In this document: positions 32,326 through 40,534 of the stretch, in pieces
Position numbering within the stretch: the stretch's first letter is position 1
Layout: every line of letters starts with the position of its first letter
Assembly: GCF_035998295.1 (NCBI RefSeq)
Contig: NZ_DASYHS010000283.1
Location: 1 to 63,941, forward strand
DNA from: DASYHS01 sp035998295
GTDB lineage: Bacteria; Pseudomonadota; Alphaproteobacteria; Azospirillales; Azospirillaceae
Length of the DNA: 63,941 bases
Reading direction: 5' to 3'
Made by a program: the position numbers and the translations under genes
The notes under the pieces: generated by a model
The model's input: the letters and a program-made list of their open reading frames with translations, nothing else
Databases searched by the model: none
What the model was told of the DNA's origin: nothing

Positions 32326-33096
32326 ATGCAGGCTGGCAGAGCCAGGAAAACGGACACGGTCGTCATCGGCCGCGATCCACTCGGGATCGCGCTCGCCGGC
32401 GCAACCGCGGTGCGGGTCGAGGAACCGGCGGCGCTCTTCCCCGTCATCGAGCGCAGCACCGTCACCGGCATCGAAGTCGCCGGACCCGGCGGCAGGATCC
32501 TGACGGACCGCGCGGTCCTGTCGTCGGGCCGGCATCCGCACATTCCCGAGGCCTTCGTCCCGCATCTGGGCCAGAAGGTCTTCCACGAATCGGAGTTGGC
32601 TTCCCGCATCCGCGCGTTCGGGCCGCAGATGCCGGTGCGCTGGCTCGTCCTGGGATCGATGCCCGCCGTTGCCGATGCCGCCGGCCGTCTTCGCGACCAC
32701 CGGCCCGACGTGCTGGTCGACACGGCGGCCGGCGTGGAGCGCGTCACCGAAGCCGGCGGCTTCTACGACGTGGTCTTCCGAGACGACGCCGACGGGCGCC
32801 CCCGATTCCTGCCCGTCGACGCCGTCCTGCTCGCCACGGGCTACGAGCAGCCGCGCATACCGCCCCTGCTCGCGGAATTCCTGCCCTGGCTGCGGACGAC
32901 CGAGGACGGGGGGATGGCCGTCGACGGTGACGACAGGGTCCGTTTGCGGGAGCCCGCACGGATCGAGATCTTCGTCGTCGGCTGCTCCGTCAGCCCGCCG
33001 GGCACCTACGAGACGCCGTTCGCGCGAGGGGCCGCGACCCGCATGGAGCGGATCCTGCTCTCAGCATCCAAGAAGACGCGCGAATCCACCCACTAG
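32326..33096 (+). CDS. Shrunken SidA/IucD-type N-hydroxylase homologue
   Basis: 256 aa against roughly 430 for SidA/IucD N-hydroxylases. Recognisable pieces are 'LSSGRHPHIPEAF...KVFHESELASRI' (SidA has a 'P-x-I-P ... F-H-S' motif here), a degenerate dinucleotide loop 'VLGSMPAVADAAGRL', and 'VDAVLLATGYEQPRIPPLL' (the ATGY motif). The first FAD-binding region is reduced to 'VVIGRDPLGIALAG' and lacks G-x-G-x-x-G. It may be an inactive or helper relic of the lysine N-hydroxylase normally found with hydrazine synthetases. No frameshift is evident, so the short form looks maintained. Confidence 0.65.
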   Translation: MQAGRARKTDTVVIGRDPLGIALAGATAVRVEEPAALFPVIERSTVTGIEVAGPGGRILTDRAVLSSGRHPHIPEAFVPHLGQKVFHESELASRIRAFGPQMPVRWLVLGSMPAVADAAGRLRDHRPDVLVDTAAGVERVTEAGGFYDVVFRDDADGRPRFLPVDAVLLATGYEQPRIPPLLAEFLPWLRTTEDGGMAVDGDDRVRLREPARIEIFVVGCSVSPPGTYETPFARGAATRMERILLSASKKTRESTH

Positions 33097-33153
33097 TACC
33101 AGAAGTTCAGAGAAGACCGCTCCCAAGTCCTGCGGTCTCCATGGAGGCGAAAA

Positions 33154-34182
33154 ATGATGGCGGACCTGACGTCATTAACGGGAGACCACAATTTTGTCGG
33201 CCTTCCCGGACTGGGCGTCGAAAACCTGTACTTGAAGCTCGAGCATCTCAACCCATCCGGATCGATCAAGTTCAAGACTGCGCTCGGTCTGATCGGAAGC
33301 TGCGAAGATGCGGGCATCATCCGAAACGATACGATCCTAATCGAATCCTCCTCGGGAAACCTGGGCGTCGCGCTCAGCGTGATCTGCGCGGCTCGCGGCT
33401 ATTCCTTCACCTGCGTCGTGGATCCCAACGTCAATGCCCAGAACGTGGAGCGCATGAAGGCGCTCGGGACCAACGTCGTCCGCATTACCGAGGAGGACGA
33501 AAACGGAGGCTTCCTGGGAACCCGCCTCGCCTACATCCGGGGCCTGCTCGCCTCGGATTCCCGCTATCACTGGCTGAACCAGTACGAAAACCCCGCGAAC
33601 GCCGCCATCCACGCGAAGACCACGGCAAAGGCGATCGACGTCGCCTTCGACCGGCTCGACTATCTCTTCGTCGGGGTGGGCACCGCGGGGACGCTGATGG
33701 GCTGCATCCAGCGCTTCGCCCGGACCCGCCCGCACCTGAAGATCGTGGCCGTCGACAGCGCGGGGTCGGTCACCTTCGGCCTGCCGCCCGGCAAGCGCTA
33801 CATCCCCGGCCTGGGTTCCAGCCAGCCGCCGAAGATCTTCCGCCCGGACGGCCTGCACGCCCTGGTCACGGTCCCGGAAGAGGCAGCCGTCGCGACCTGC
33901 CGCCATCTCGCCTGCCGGAGCGGAATCCTCGCCGGCGGCTCGACGGGCACCGTGCTGTCCGCCGTCCAGGCGTGGCGGGACAGGTTCACGGCTTCCGACG
34001 TCGTGGTCGCCATCGCTCCCGACGGCGGCACGCCCTATCTCGGCACGATCTATGACGATGCCTGGGTGAGCGAGCGTCTCGGCCCCGAAGCCCTCGCCGC
34101 GTGGCCCGAGAACCCGGCCCTGGCGCGCTGCGTCACCGTCACTCCCCGGATCATCGATACCAAGGAAGCACAGCATGCATGA
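33154..34182 (+). CDS. SbnA-like PLP enzyme (2,3-diaminopropionate pathway)
   Basis: 342 aa, fold type II PLP enzyme. The Schiff-base Lys is K39 in 'SGSIKFK', and the phosphate/substrate loop is 'IESSSGNLGVAL'. Both match SbnA, which condenses O-phospho-L-serine with glutamate to N-(1-amino-1-carboxy-2-ethyl)glutamate. 'GVGTAGTLMG' is the glycine-rich PLP-phosphate loop. The C-terminal 'GILAGGSTGTVLSAV' is also conserved. It overlaps the SbnB-like gene by 8 nt. GGAGG lies 7 nt upstream of its ATG. Confidence 0.85.
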   Translation: MMADLTSLTGDHNFVGLPGLGVENLYLKLEHLNPSGSIKFKTALGLIGSCEDAGIIRNDTILIESSSGNLGVALSVICAARGYSFTCVVDPNVNAQNVERMKALGTNVVRITEEDENGGFLGTRLAYIRGLLASDSRYHWLNQYENPANAAIHAKTTAKAIDVAFDRLDYLFVGVGTAGTLMGCIQRFARTRPHLKIVAVDSAGSVTFGLPPGKRYIPGLGSSQPPKIFRPDGLHALVTVPEEAAVATCRHLACRSGILAGGSTGTVLSAVQAWRDRFTASDVVVAIAPDGGTPYLGTIYDDAWVSERLGPEALAAWPENPALARCVTVTPRIIDTKEAQHA

Positions 34183-35194
34183 TATGCGCATCATCCCCGG
34201 CCATGTCGTCCTCGACGTCCTGCGCCGGAGGGGTGCCGGCATCGTCGACCTGGTGGCGGATACCTACCTGCTCCACGGCCGCAAGGAGACGATCAACCCG
34301 GACAGCTACTTCCTCCGGTTCCCGGACAACGAGTTGAACCGGATCATCGCCCTGCCGTCGGCGCTTCTGGACGAGAATCCCGTTAGCGGGATCAAATGGA
34401 TCGCGAGCTATCCCGGCAACGTGCGCGACGGCCTGCCACGCGCCTCGGCCGTGATCATCCTCAACGATGCCCGGACGGGCTTTCCCACGGCCTGCATCGA
34501 AGGGTCGCAGATCAGCGCGCTGCGAACCGCGGCTTCGGCCGTGCTGGGAGCCGACCGGCTGCGCGCTCCCGACCGGCCGTACCGGAGCATCGGCGTGATC
34601 GGCGCCGGCATCATCGCGCGCAACATCCTGGAGACCTACAAGCTCCATTCCGGCACGGTGGACGAAGTGCTGGTCCATGACCTGGACGAGGCGAGCCGGC
34701 ACTCGCTGTCGGCCTTCGTCCGCGACACGCTGGAGATGCCGAGCCGCACGGTCGACACGATCGCCGAGGTATTCGCGGCGGACCTCGTCGTGCTCGCGAC
34801 CTCGGCGGGCAAGCCCTACATCGAGGACCGCTCCCTGCTGAGGCCCGGCCAGGTGGTCCTGAACATTTCCCTGCGGGACCTGAGCCCCGAGATCATCCTC
34901 GACAACTGGAACATCGTCGACGACGTACAGCACTGCCTCAAGGCCAACACCTCGCCGCACCTTGCCGCCCAGAAAGCCGGCAATCACGATTTCGTCGCCG
35001 GAACGATCGCGGACCTGCTCCTTGGCAGGATCGAGCCCGACCGTAGCAAGGCGTCGATCTTCTCGCCCTTCGGCCTCGGCGTGCTCGACCTGGCTCTCGC
35101 CAGGGTGGTCCTGGCGGAGTCCGACTGGTACAGCGGCACGCTGACCGTGGCGGACTTCTTTCCCGAGCTGCGCCGATGGGAGTCCGTGGCATGA
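34175..35194 (+). CDS. SbnB-like dehydrogenase (2,3-diaminopropionate pathway)
   Basis: 339 aa, ornithine-cyclodeaminase/mu-crystallin family. 'GLPRASAVIILNDARTGFPTACIEGSQISALRTAASA' (about 87-123) and the NAD loop 'SIGVIGAGIIARNILETY' (about 138-155) are clear. SbnB oxidatively splits the SbnA product to L-2,3-diaminopropionate and 2-oxoglutarate. The gene pair, order and overlap with SbnA are as in siderophore and antibiotic clusters that make Dap. Its stop overlaps the next ATG. Confidence 0.85.
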   Translation: MHDMRIIPGHVVLDVLRRRGAGIVDLVADTYLLHGRKETINPDSYFLRFPDNELNRIIALPSALLDENPVSGIKWIASYPGNVRDGLPRASAVIILNDARTGFPTACIEGSQISALRTAASAVLGADRLRAPDRPYRSIGVIGAGIIARNILETYKLHSGTVDEVLVHDLDEASRHSLSAFVRDTLEMPSRTVDTIAEVFAADLVVLATSAGKPYIEDRSLLRPGQVVLNISLRDLSPEIILDNWNIVDDVQHCLKANTSPHLAAQKAGNHDFVAGTIADLLLGRIEPDRSKASIFSPFGLGVLDLALARVVLAESDWYSGTLTVADFFPELRRWESVA

Positions 35195-37032
35195 AGGGCA
35201 GGCGCTGCGAAACGGACCTCCGGCTCGCAATCGTCGGCCTCGGCTCGCGCGGGCTGACGATCTTCGAGCGGATCGTCTCCCTCGCGCGCAGCCGCCCCGA
35301 GCTGAACGTCGAAGTCGCGATCCTCGAGCCCAACGAACCGGGCATCGGCATCCACTCGCCGACGCAGCCCGACTACCTGAAGCTCAACACGGTCGCCTGC
35401 CAGATCACGATGTTCCCGGGGCTCCTGTCCGAGGAGCGGGGCGGCAGCCATTTCGGGCCGAACCTCTACGAGTGGTGCCAGTCGCGCGGCGATCTGGTTC
35501 CGGACGACCACGCACCGGACGTCCCGCCACGGCCCGTGCAGCCGATGGACTTCCTGCCGCGCCGGGTGCTGGGCGAGTACCTGTCCTGGTTCTTCGGCCA
35601 TCTGATCCGCCAGGCGCCCAGCAATCTCACCTTGTCCTTGCATCGGACCATGGCCGAAGACATCCATCGCCGCGCGCAGGACGGCCGGTTCGCGCTCGTC
35701 GCGGAGAACGGGGCCTGCATCCTCGCGGACAGCATCTTCATCACGACCGGGCACGCGATCGAATCCTCGGGCTACGCGCCCGGCGGAATACGGCGACCGG
35801 CCTATCCCCTGCCCGGCACGCTGCGCGACATCAGAACCGGAGAGACGGTCGAGATCCATGGCCTCGGCCTGACCGCGATGGACGTCATGGTGGCGCTCGT
35901 TCACGAGTGGGGCGGATGCTTCCAGCGCGACGGGCAGGGTTCGCTGCGCTACCGCCGCTCGGGCCGGGAGGGGCGGCTGGTGTTCGTCTCGCGCAACGGC
36001 ATGCCGTTCCGGGCCCGCCCGCAGACCCGCGTCTCCCGCCCCAGGCATCAGGCGGCTTTCCTGACCGCCGAGGCGATCGACGGCCTGCGCCGCGCCGCCG
36101 GCACCGAAGGGCTGGATTTCGAGGCGGACATCCTGCCCCTGATGCGGCTCGAGATGACCGCAGCGTACTATGCGGCCTGCGCCGCGCGGGGCGGAAACGA
36201 AGCGGACCCGGACGACATCGGTCCCCTTCTGGGGGATGCGAAGCGCAGGGGCGGGCTGGATGACGCGCTCGCGCGCCTGGCCTCGCGCTTCGGGGCTTTC
36301 GATCCGGACGATCACCTTCTCCTGCGCCTGCCCGCCGGCCTCGGCGGCGATGGATACCGGCGCTGGTTCCTGGACCAGCTGCGGGCCGACCTCGCCGCCA
36401 GCAGGAAGGGACTCGACGAAAGTCCCCTGAAGGCGGCGCTAGAGGTCTGGCGGGATCTCAGGGACGCGCTGCGGGCCGTCGTGGACGGCCGTGCGCTGAC
36501 GCCGGCATCGCGGCGCCGGTTCTTCTGCACCTACGCGCCGATGATCAACCGGCTGGTCGCCGGGCCGCAATGGGAGCGAATCGCCGAATTCCAGTGCCTG
36601 ATCGAGGATGGCGTGGCCGAGGTCGCTCTCCAGGCCGCCGTCGCCGATCCGTTCGGCGCCATGGGGCGGACGCAGGCGGACGCGAATGGCGACCGGGCCC
36701 GCGTGATCCGGGCCCATGTGCCCATGAGCGGGACGACGCGTCGTGACGCGCCGCTGCTGTGGAACCTGGCCCGCAAGGGGATCGTCTCCTCGATGCTGGC
36801 GGAGGCCGATGTCGATGGCGTCGCGGTCACTCCCGAGGGACGGGCCATCGCACCGGACGGAACCGTCAGCGACGGCATCTGGGTATTCGGCCCGCCGGTC
36901 GAGGGAGCGACCTACTACAACCACTACGTCCCTTCCCCCGGTGGCTTTTCCCGCGCCTACAACGACGCCCACCAGGCGGTGAAGACCTGCTTCGACCATG
37001 TGCCGACGAAGGAACGGCGGCTGGTCGGCTAG
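35191..37032 (+). CDS. Large FAD/NAD(P)-binding monooxygenase-like protein (CreE/FzmM-type family)
   Basis: 613 aa from ATG 35191 (overlapping the SbnB-like stop). The N-terminus 'LAIVGLGSRGLTIFERIVSLA' and 'LEPNEPGIGIHSPTQPDYLKLNTVACQITMFPG' match the FAD-NAD(P)-binding family (PF13454). A second dinucleotide region includes 'TVEIHGLGLTAMDVMVALVHEWGG' (about 226-249), and 'VFGPPVEGATYYNHYVPSPG' lies near the end. From memory, CreE and FzmM, which oxidise aspartate to nitrosuccinate, belong to this kind of protein. Its placement after SbnA/SbnB suggests N-oxygenation of diaminopropionate or a related amine. No nitrosuccinate-lyase (CreD-like) gene is present. Last gene of the operon. Confidence 0.7.
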   Translation: MKGRRCETDLRLAIVGLGSRGLTIFERIVSLARSRPELNVEVAILEPNEPGIGIHSPTQPDYLKLNTVACQITMFPGLLSEERGGSHFGPNLYEWCQSRGDLVPDDHAPDVPPRPVQPMDFLPRRVLGEYLSWFFGHLIRQAPSNLTLSLHRTMAEDIHRRAQDGRFALVAENGACILADSIFITTGHAIESSGYAPGGIRRPAYPLPGTLRDIRTGETVEIHGLGLTAMDVMVALVHEWGGCFQRDGQGSLRYRRSGREGRLVFVSRNGMPFRARPQTRVSRPRHQAAFLTAEAIDGLRRAAGTEGLDFEADILPLMRLEMTAAYYAACAARGGNEADPDDIGPLLGDAKRRGGLDDALARLASRFGAFDPDDHLLLRLPAGLGGDGYRRWFLDQLRADLAASRKGLDESPLKAALEVWRDLRDALRAVVDGRALTPASRRRFFCTYAPMINRLVAGPQWERIAEFQCLIEDGVAEVALQAAVADPFGAMGRTQADANGDRARVIRAHVPMSGTTRRDAPLLWNLARKGIVSSMLAEADVDGVAVTPEGRAIAPDGTVSDGIWVFGPPVEGATYYNHYVPSPGGFSRAYNDAHQAVKTCFDHVPTKERRLVG

Positions 37033-37150
37033 GCCGGCGAACGAAAGGCACCGGTCGGGGCGCGGGGGGACGGGACAGTTCGCGCGCGGCGGCGTGCAGT
37101 GCGGCCATACCGGCCGATCGACACGCCGTCCCGCGTCGCCCCGGGGCCCC

Positions 37151-37879
37151 TCAACGGTTGAAACCGCCGTCGATGCGCAAGGTGGTGGCCTGCATGTAGC
37201 CCGGGGCGAGCAGGAAATGGACGGCCTCGGCCACCTCCTCGGCCCGGCCGACCCGCCGAAGCGCCGTGCCGCCGACGACGTGATCGACCATCTTCGGCTC
37301 CAGGTCCGCGGTCATCCCCGTCCGGATGAAGCCCGGAGCCACCGCATTCACCGCGATCCCGGCACTGCTGTACTTGCGGGCAAGCCACTGCGTGAAACCG
37401 ATCAGCGCTCCCTTGCTCGTCGCATAGGCCACCTGCCCCTCCTTGCCGACCACGCCGCCGAGCGAGGCGACGATCACGATGGCAGGGGCGTCCGCCTTCA
37501 GCAGAAGAGGAAGCGCCGCGCCGGTCAGCAGCATCGTCCCGAACAGATTGGTCCCCAGGACCTCGCGATAACGCGCCCGCTCCATCATGAGGAACGAGGC
37601 GTCGTCCGTCATCCCGGCATTGTTCACCAGGACGTCCAGTCCACCGAAGCGTTCACCGACCCGGCCCGGCAGGGCGCGGGCGTCCTTCGGGTCGGCGAGA
37701 TCCGACTGGAATATCTCTATCTCGGCGCCTCGCGCACGCAACTCGGCCCGGACGCTCCGCGCCGCCTCACCATCGGCCCGGTAGCTGACGGCGACGCGAT
37801 GGCCCGCCGCAGCCAGCCTTCGGGTGACAGCCAGCCCGATCCCCCGCGCTCCACCGGTCACCAGTATCGTCTTCGCCAT
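37151..37879 (-). CDS. FabG-like 3-oxoacyl-ACP reductase (SDR)
   Basis: 242 aa, classical SDR. Cofactor loop 'TGGARGIG' (about 8-15), 'NNAG' motif, and catalytic Ser, Tyr, Lys in 'VIVASLGGVVGKEGQVAYATSKGALIGFTQW' (about 134-164). The C-terminus 'APGYMQATTLRIDGGFNR' is FabG-like. With no acetyltransferase or other ketoreductase nearby, it is a good candidate ketoreductase for the KS/ACP genes at 49-61 kb. It is convergent with the hydrazine operon. Confidence 0.85.
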   Translation of the reverse strand: MAKTILVTGGARGIGLAVTRRLAAAGHRVAVSYRADGEAARSVRAELRARGAEIEIFQSDLADPKDARALPGRVGERFGGLDVLVNNAGMTDDASFLMMERARYREVLGTNLFGTMLLTGAALPLLLKADAPAIVIVASLGGVVGKEGQVAYATSKGALIGFTQWLARKYSSAGIAVNAVAPGFIRTGMTADLEPKMVDHVVGGTALRRVGRAEEVAEAVHFLLAPGYMQATTLRIDGGFNR

Positions 37880-37904
37880 CGCCCTCTCCAGGCTGGCCCG
37901 CTCG

Positions 37905-38378
37905 TCACGCCTCCGGTACGACCGGCGACAGGACGACCTCCGACTTGATCGAATTCGCGATGAAGCAGTTCTCGTGGGCCTTGCGATGCATCGCCTTTAT
38001 TTCGTCCGTCGCGGGACTGGCCGCACCGCCGAAACGGACCTCCGGGCGCAAGGTAATCCGGGTGATCGCCCGCTTGCCGCCACCGATGGCCTCCATGATC
38101 CCGAACGGCTCGTCGCGGTAGGAGTCGACGACATGCCCCCTGGAGGCCGCGATGGCGAGGAACCAGAGCATGTGACAGCTTGACAGTGCGGCGACGAGGG
38201 CCTCCTCGGGATCCACGGCACGGCCGTCCGACATCGGTTCCGGCACGACGTCCGGCGAGGACGAGGCCGGTACCGTCACGCCGCCGTCGAACGTCCACGC
38301 GTGCTTCCGGCCGAACTTGCCGTCGACGAAGGGTTCGCCCGCGCGCTGCCAGCTGATCTCCGCGCGATATTCCGACAT
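37905..38378 (-). CDS. OsmC/Ohr-family peroxide-defence protein
   Basis: 157 aa. Both redox cysteines are present in their contexts: 'LVAALSSCHMLWFLAIA' and 'AHENCFIANSIKSEV'. The family reduces organic hydroperoxides with Cys thiols. It is located 25 nt upstream of the FabG-like gene on the same strand and could protect cells that make reactive hydrazines, though that link is speculative. Confidence 0.85.
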   Translation of the reverse strand: MSEYRAEISWQRAGEPFVDGKFGRKHAWTFDGGVTVPASSSPDVVPEPMSDGRAVDPEEALVAALSSCHMLWFLAIAASRGHVVDSYRDEPFGIMEAIGGGKRAITRITLRPEVRFGGAASPATDEIKAMHRKAHENCFIANSIKSEVVLSPVVPEA

Positions 38379-38409
38379 GCTCCCCTCCAGACGCAGCCCA
38401 GACGCACGC

Positions 38410-38610
38410 CTACCCCAAGAGGCCGAGTATGGAAGCGCGCGCGACCGTCGCCGTCTTGTTGGGGGTATCGAGCTTCATCATGGCATTCTTGACATGGAAG
38501 TTAACGGTGTTCACCGAAATTATCATGATTTCCGAAACCTCTTGAGCAGTTTTCCCATAAGAAGACCACTTCAGAACTTCGATTTCCCTGTTTGTCAATT
38601 TTTTTTCCAT
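38410..38610 (-). CDS. HTH-only LuxR-type regulator
   Basis: 66 aa from ATG 38610, with GGGGAGG about 8 nt upstream; the frame stays open to 38727. It is just the C-terminal HTH of quorum-type LuxR proteins: 'LTNREIEVLKWSSYGKTAQEVSEIMIISVNTVNFHVKNAMMKL' then 'TATVARASILGLLG'. There is no autoinducer-binding or receiver domain. It may be a stand-alone DNA-binding regulator of the cluster or a truncated LuxR. Confidence 0.7.
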   Translation of the reverse strand: MEKKLTNREIEVLKWSSYGKTAQEVSEIMIISVNTVNFHVKNAMMKLDTPNKTATVARASILGLLG

Positions 38611-39144
38611 GGCGGCAACCTCCCCTTCCAGGTGGACAGTTGTCCTGTCGTTCGCGTCACTTCCCGCCGTGATCGGACGATTTTGCAACGACGTGCCGCG
38701 GCAGTCCGCATTGCCGTGCCTGCTCACGATTCCTGCCGTGCCACGGACGAATTCCGACCACGCAGCTCGGAAGATCCCTCCTTTTCAAACCATGCCCGAA
38801 TAATAAGCCATTGATACCTTGTTAGCCACAAAAAATGACTTCGTTACAGGAAAATCAATTTTCTGAAAAAATGATTAACACATAAGTATTCACCGACACC
38901 ACACCCGGATCTGCAGTTTTGGGCACTCAAATGACTTCCATTGACTGCAACCTCCTGCGTCCGCCTACGAAATTTCATTGCTTGCCGCCGCCATGCGGCA
39001 AATTTCCCTTTGATAACGCGACTTCCGGCCCGGCACCGCTCGCGCGAGCATCGTCTCCGACGGGTGGAGCGGGCTGCGGCCAGGACAGGTCGACGGGAGC
39101 GGGACGGCGAAGGCGGCGGCCGGATGACCGGCCGCCGCCGGTTC
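38611..39144. other. Intergenic region, partly AT-rich
   Basis: About 530 nt with no convincing gene. The part 38790-38950 is AT-rich and probably carries the promoter of the LuxR-HTH gene. Confidence 0.5.
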
Positions 39145-39276
39145 TTACCGGCACATCGCCAGCAGGTTCATAGCCGGCAGGTAGACCGCGGGGTCGAGAT
39201 AGGCCGAGAAGATCAGCGCCGTGAAGGCGATGGCCGTCCCGGCAGCAAACCCTCGGAGCGCATATCGCAACAGCAT
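39145..39276 (-). CDS. 43-aa single-pass membrane protein next to the MFS exporter
   Basis: Codons from ATG 39276 to TAA 39145 give a protein starting MLLRYALRGFAAGTAIAFTA, with one hydrophobic segment (about residues 8-24), a second amphipathic part and a Cys near the end. GGGGGA lies 4-9 nt upstream, and the gene starts 9 nt after the MFS stop on the same strand, so co-transcription is likely. Possibly an accessory subunit of the transporter. Too short for ordinary ORF calling. Confidence 0.5.
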   Translation of the reverse strand: MLLRYALRGFAAGTAIAFTALIFSAYLDPAVYLPAMNLLAMCR

Positions 39277-39285
39277 CGTTCCCCC

Positions 39286-40512
39286 TTACGCCGGCTGCGC
39301 CACCGGCCTGGTGCTGGTCACATTTGCATCGTTGATCGGCAGGTGCATGACCGCCGCGAACACGCCGAGCGCGATCGCGCCGAACCAGACAAGGTCATAG
39401 GACTGGGTCGCATCGAAGACATACCCGCCCAGCCAGACGCCGAAGAACGAGCCCACCTGGTGACCGAAGAAGACGAAACCGAACAGGGTCGTAATGTAGC
39501 GTACACCGAAGATCTGCGAGATGAGGCCGGTCGTCAGGGGCACGACACCCAGCCAGAGCAGCCCCATGACGAAGGAGAAGATATAGGTGCTGGCCGCCGT
39601 CAGCGGAAACGCGATGAAGAGGGCCATCGCCACCGCGCGCGTGGCATAGACCGCCGAAAGGACGTATTTACGGCGCAGGAACCCGCCGAGATAGCCGCCG
39701 AGATAGGTCCCGACGATGTTGGAGAGCGTGATGAGCGCCAGCGCGATGCTCGCCTCTCTCGGTCCCAGGCCGCCATCGATCAGGTAGGCGGGCATGTGGC
39801 TGGCGATGAAGGCGAGCTGGAAGCCGCAGGCGACGAAACCGAGGTTGAGCAGCAGGAACCCCCTGTGGCCGCCGGCTTCGCGAATGGCCTGCATCATGGA
39901 CTGGTTCCGGGTGCCTTCCTGACGTTCCCCTTCCGGATCGTCACGCATCCAGACCACCAGCGGCGTCAGGACGACCATCACCACGGCCAGCACCACCAGC
40001 GTCGACACCCAGCCCATGCCATCGAGCAGGCCCTGGGCCAGGGGCACCATGGCGAACTGGCCGAGCCCGCCGATCGCGCCGGCCACGCCCAACGCCCAGC
40101 TCCGGTGCTCAGGCGGGAAGATCCGGCTCAGCGTCCCGTATACGGCGCCGAACGCGGTCCCCGACAGGGCGATGCCGATCAGGACGCCGTTGCCCATCAG
40201 GAACAGACCCGTCGTCTCGGAGTTGGCCATGACGAACAGCCCGAGCGCGTAGAGCAGCATCCCGGAAATCAGTACCTTCAGCGAGCCGAACCGGTCGGCG
40301 ATCATGCCCGTGAAGGGTTGCGCCAAACCCCAGATCAGGTTCTGCATCGCGAGCGTGAACGCGAAGGACTCGCGCGACCAGCCCTGGTCGAACGTGATGG
40401 GGGGCAGGAAGAGACCCTGCACGTGCCGCACCCCCAGGCTGGAGCCCATGATGACGCCGGCTGCCAGTACGATCAGCCAGCGCCGCGCCCAGATGCGTTC
40501 CGTTCTCGTCAT
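39286..40512 (-). CDS. MFS transporter, oxalate/formate-antiporter-like
   Basis: 408 aa from ATG 40512 (AGGAAA upstream). Twelve hydrophobic segments. It carries 'GMIADRFGSLKVLISGMLLYALGL' (the MFS D-R-x-G loop between segments 2 and 3) and the 'PPEHRSWALGVAGAIGGLGQ' segment. Probable inner-membrane carrier for a small organic acid or for the cluster product. Orientation matches the LuxR-HTH, OsmC and SDR genes. Confidence 0.85.
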   Translation of the reverse strand: MTRTERIWARRWLIVLAAGVIMGSSLGVRHVQGLFLPPITFDQGWSRESFAFTLAMQNLIWGLAQPFTGMIADRFGSLKVLISGMLLYALGLFVMANSETTGLFLMGNGVLIGIALSGTAFGAVYGTLSRIFPPEHRSWALGVAGAIGGLGQFAMVPLAQGLLDGMGWVSTLVVLAVVMVVLTPLVVWMRDDPEGERQEGTRNQSMMQAIREAGGHRGFLLLNLGFVACGFQLAFIASHMPAYLIDGGLGPREASIALALITLSNIVGTYLGGYLGGFLRRKYVLSAVYATRAVAMALFIAFPLTAASTYIFSFVMGLLWLGVVPLTTGLISQIFGVRYITTLFGFVFFGHQVGSFFGVWLGGYVFDATQSYDLVWFGAIALGVFAAVMHLPINDANVTSTRPVAQPA

Positions 40513-40534
40513 ATATCGTTTCCTCGTCGTTACT

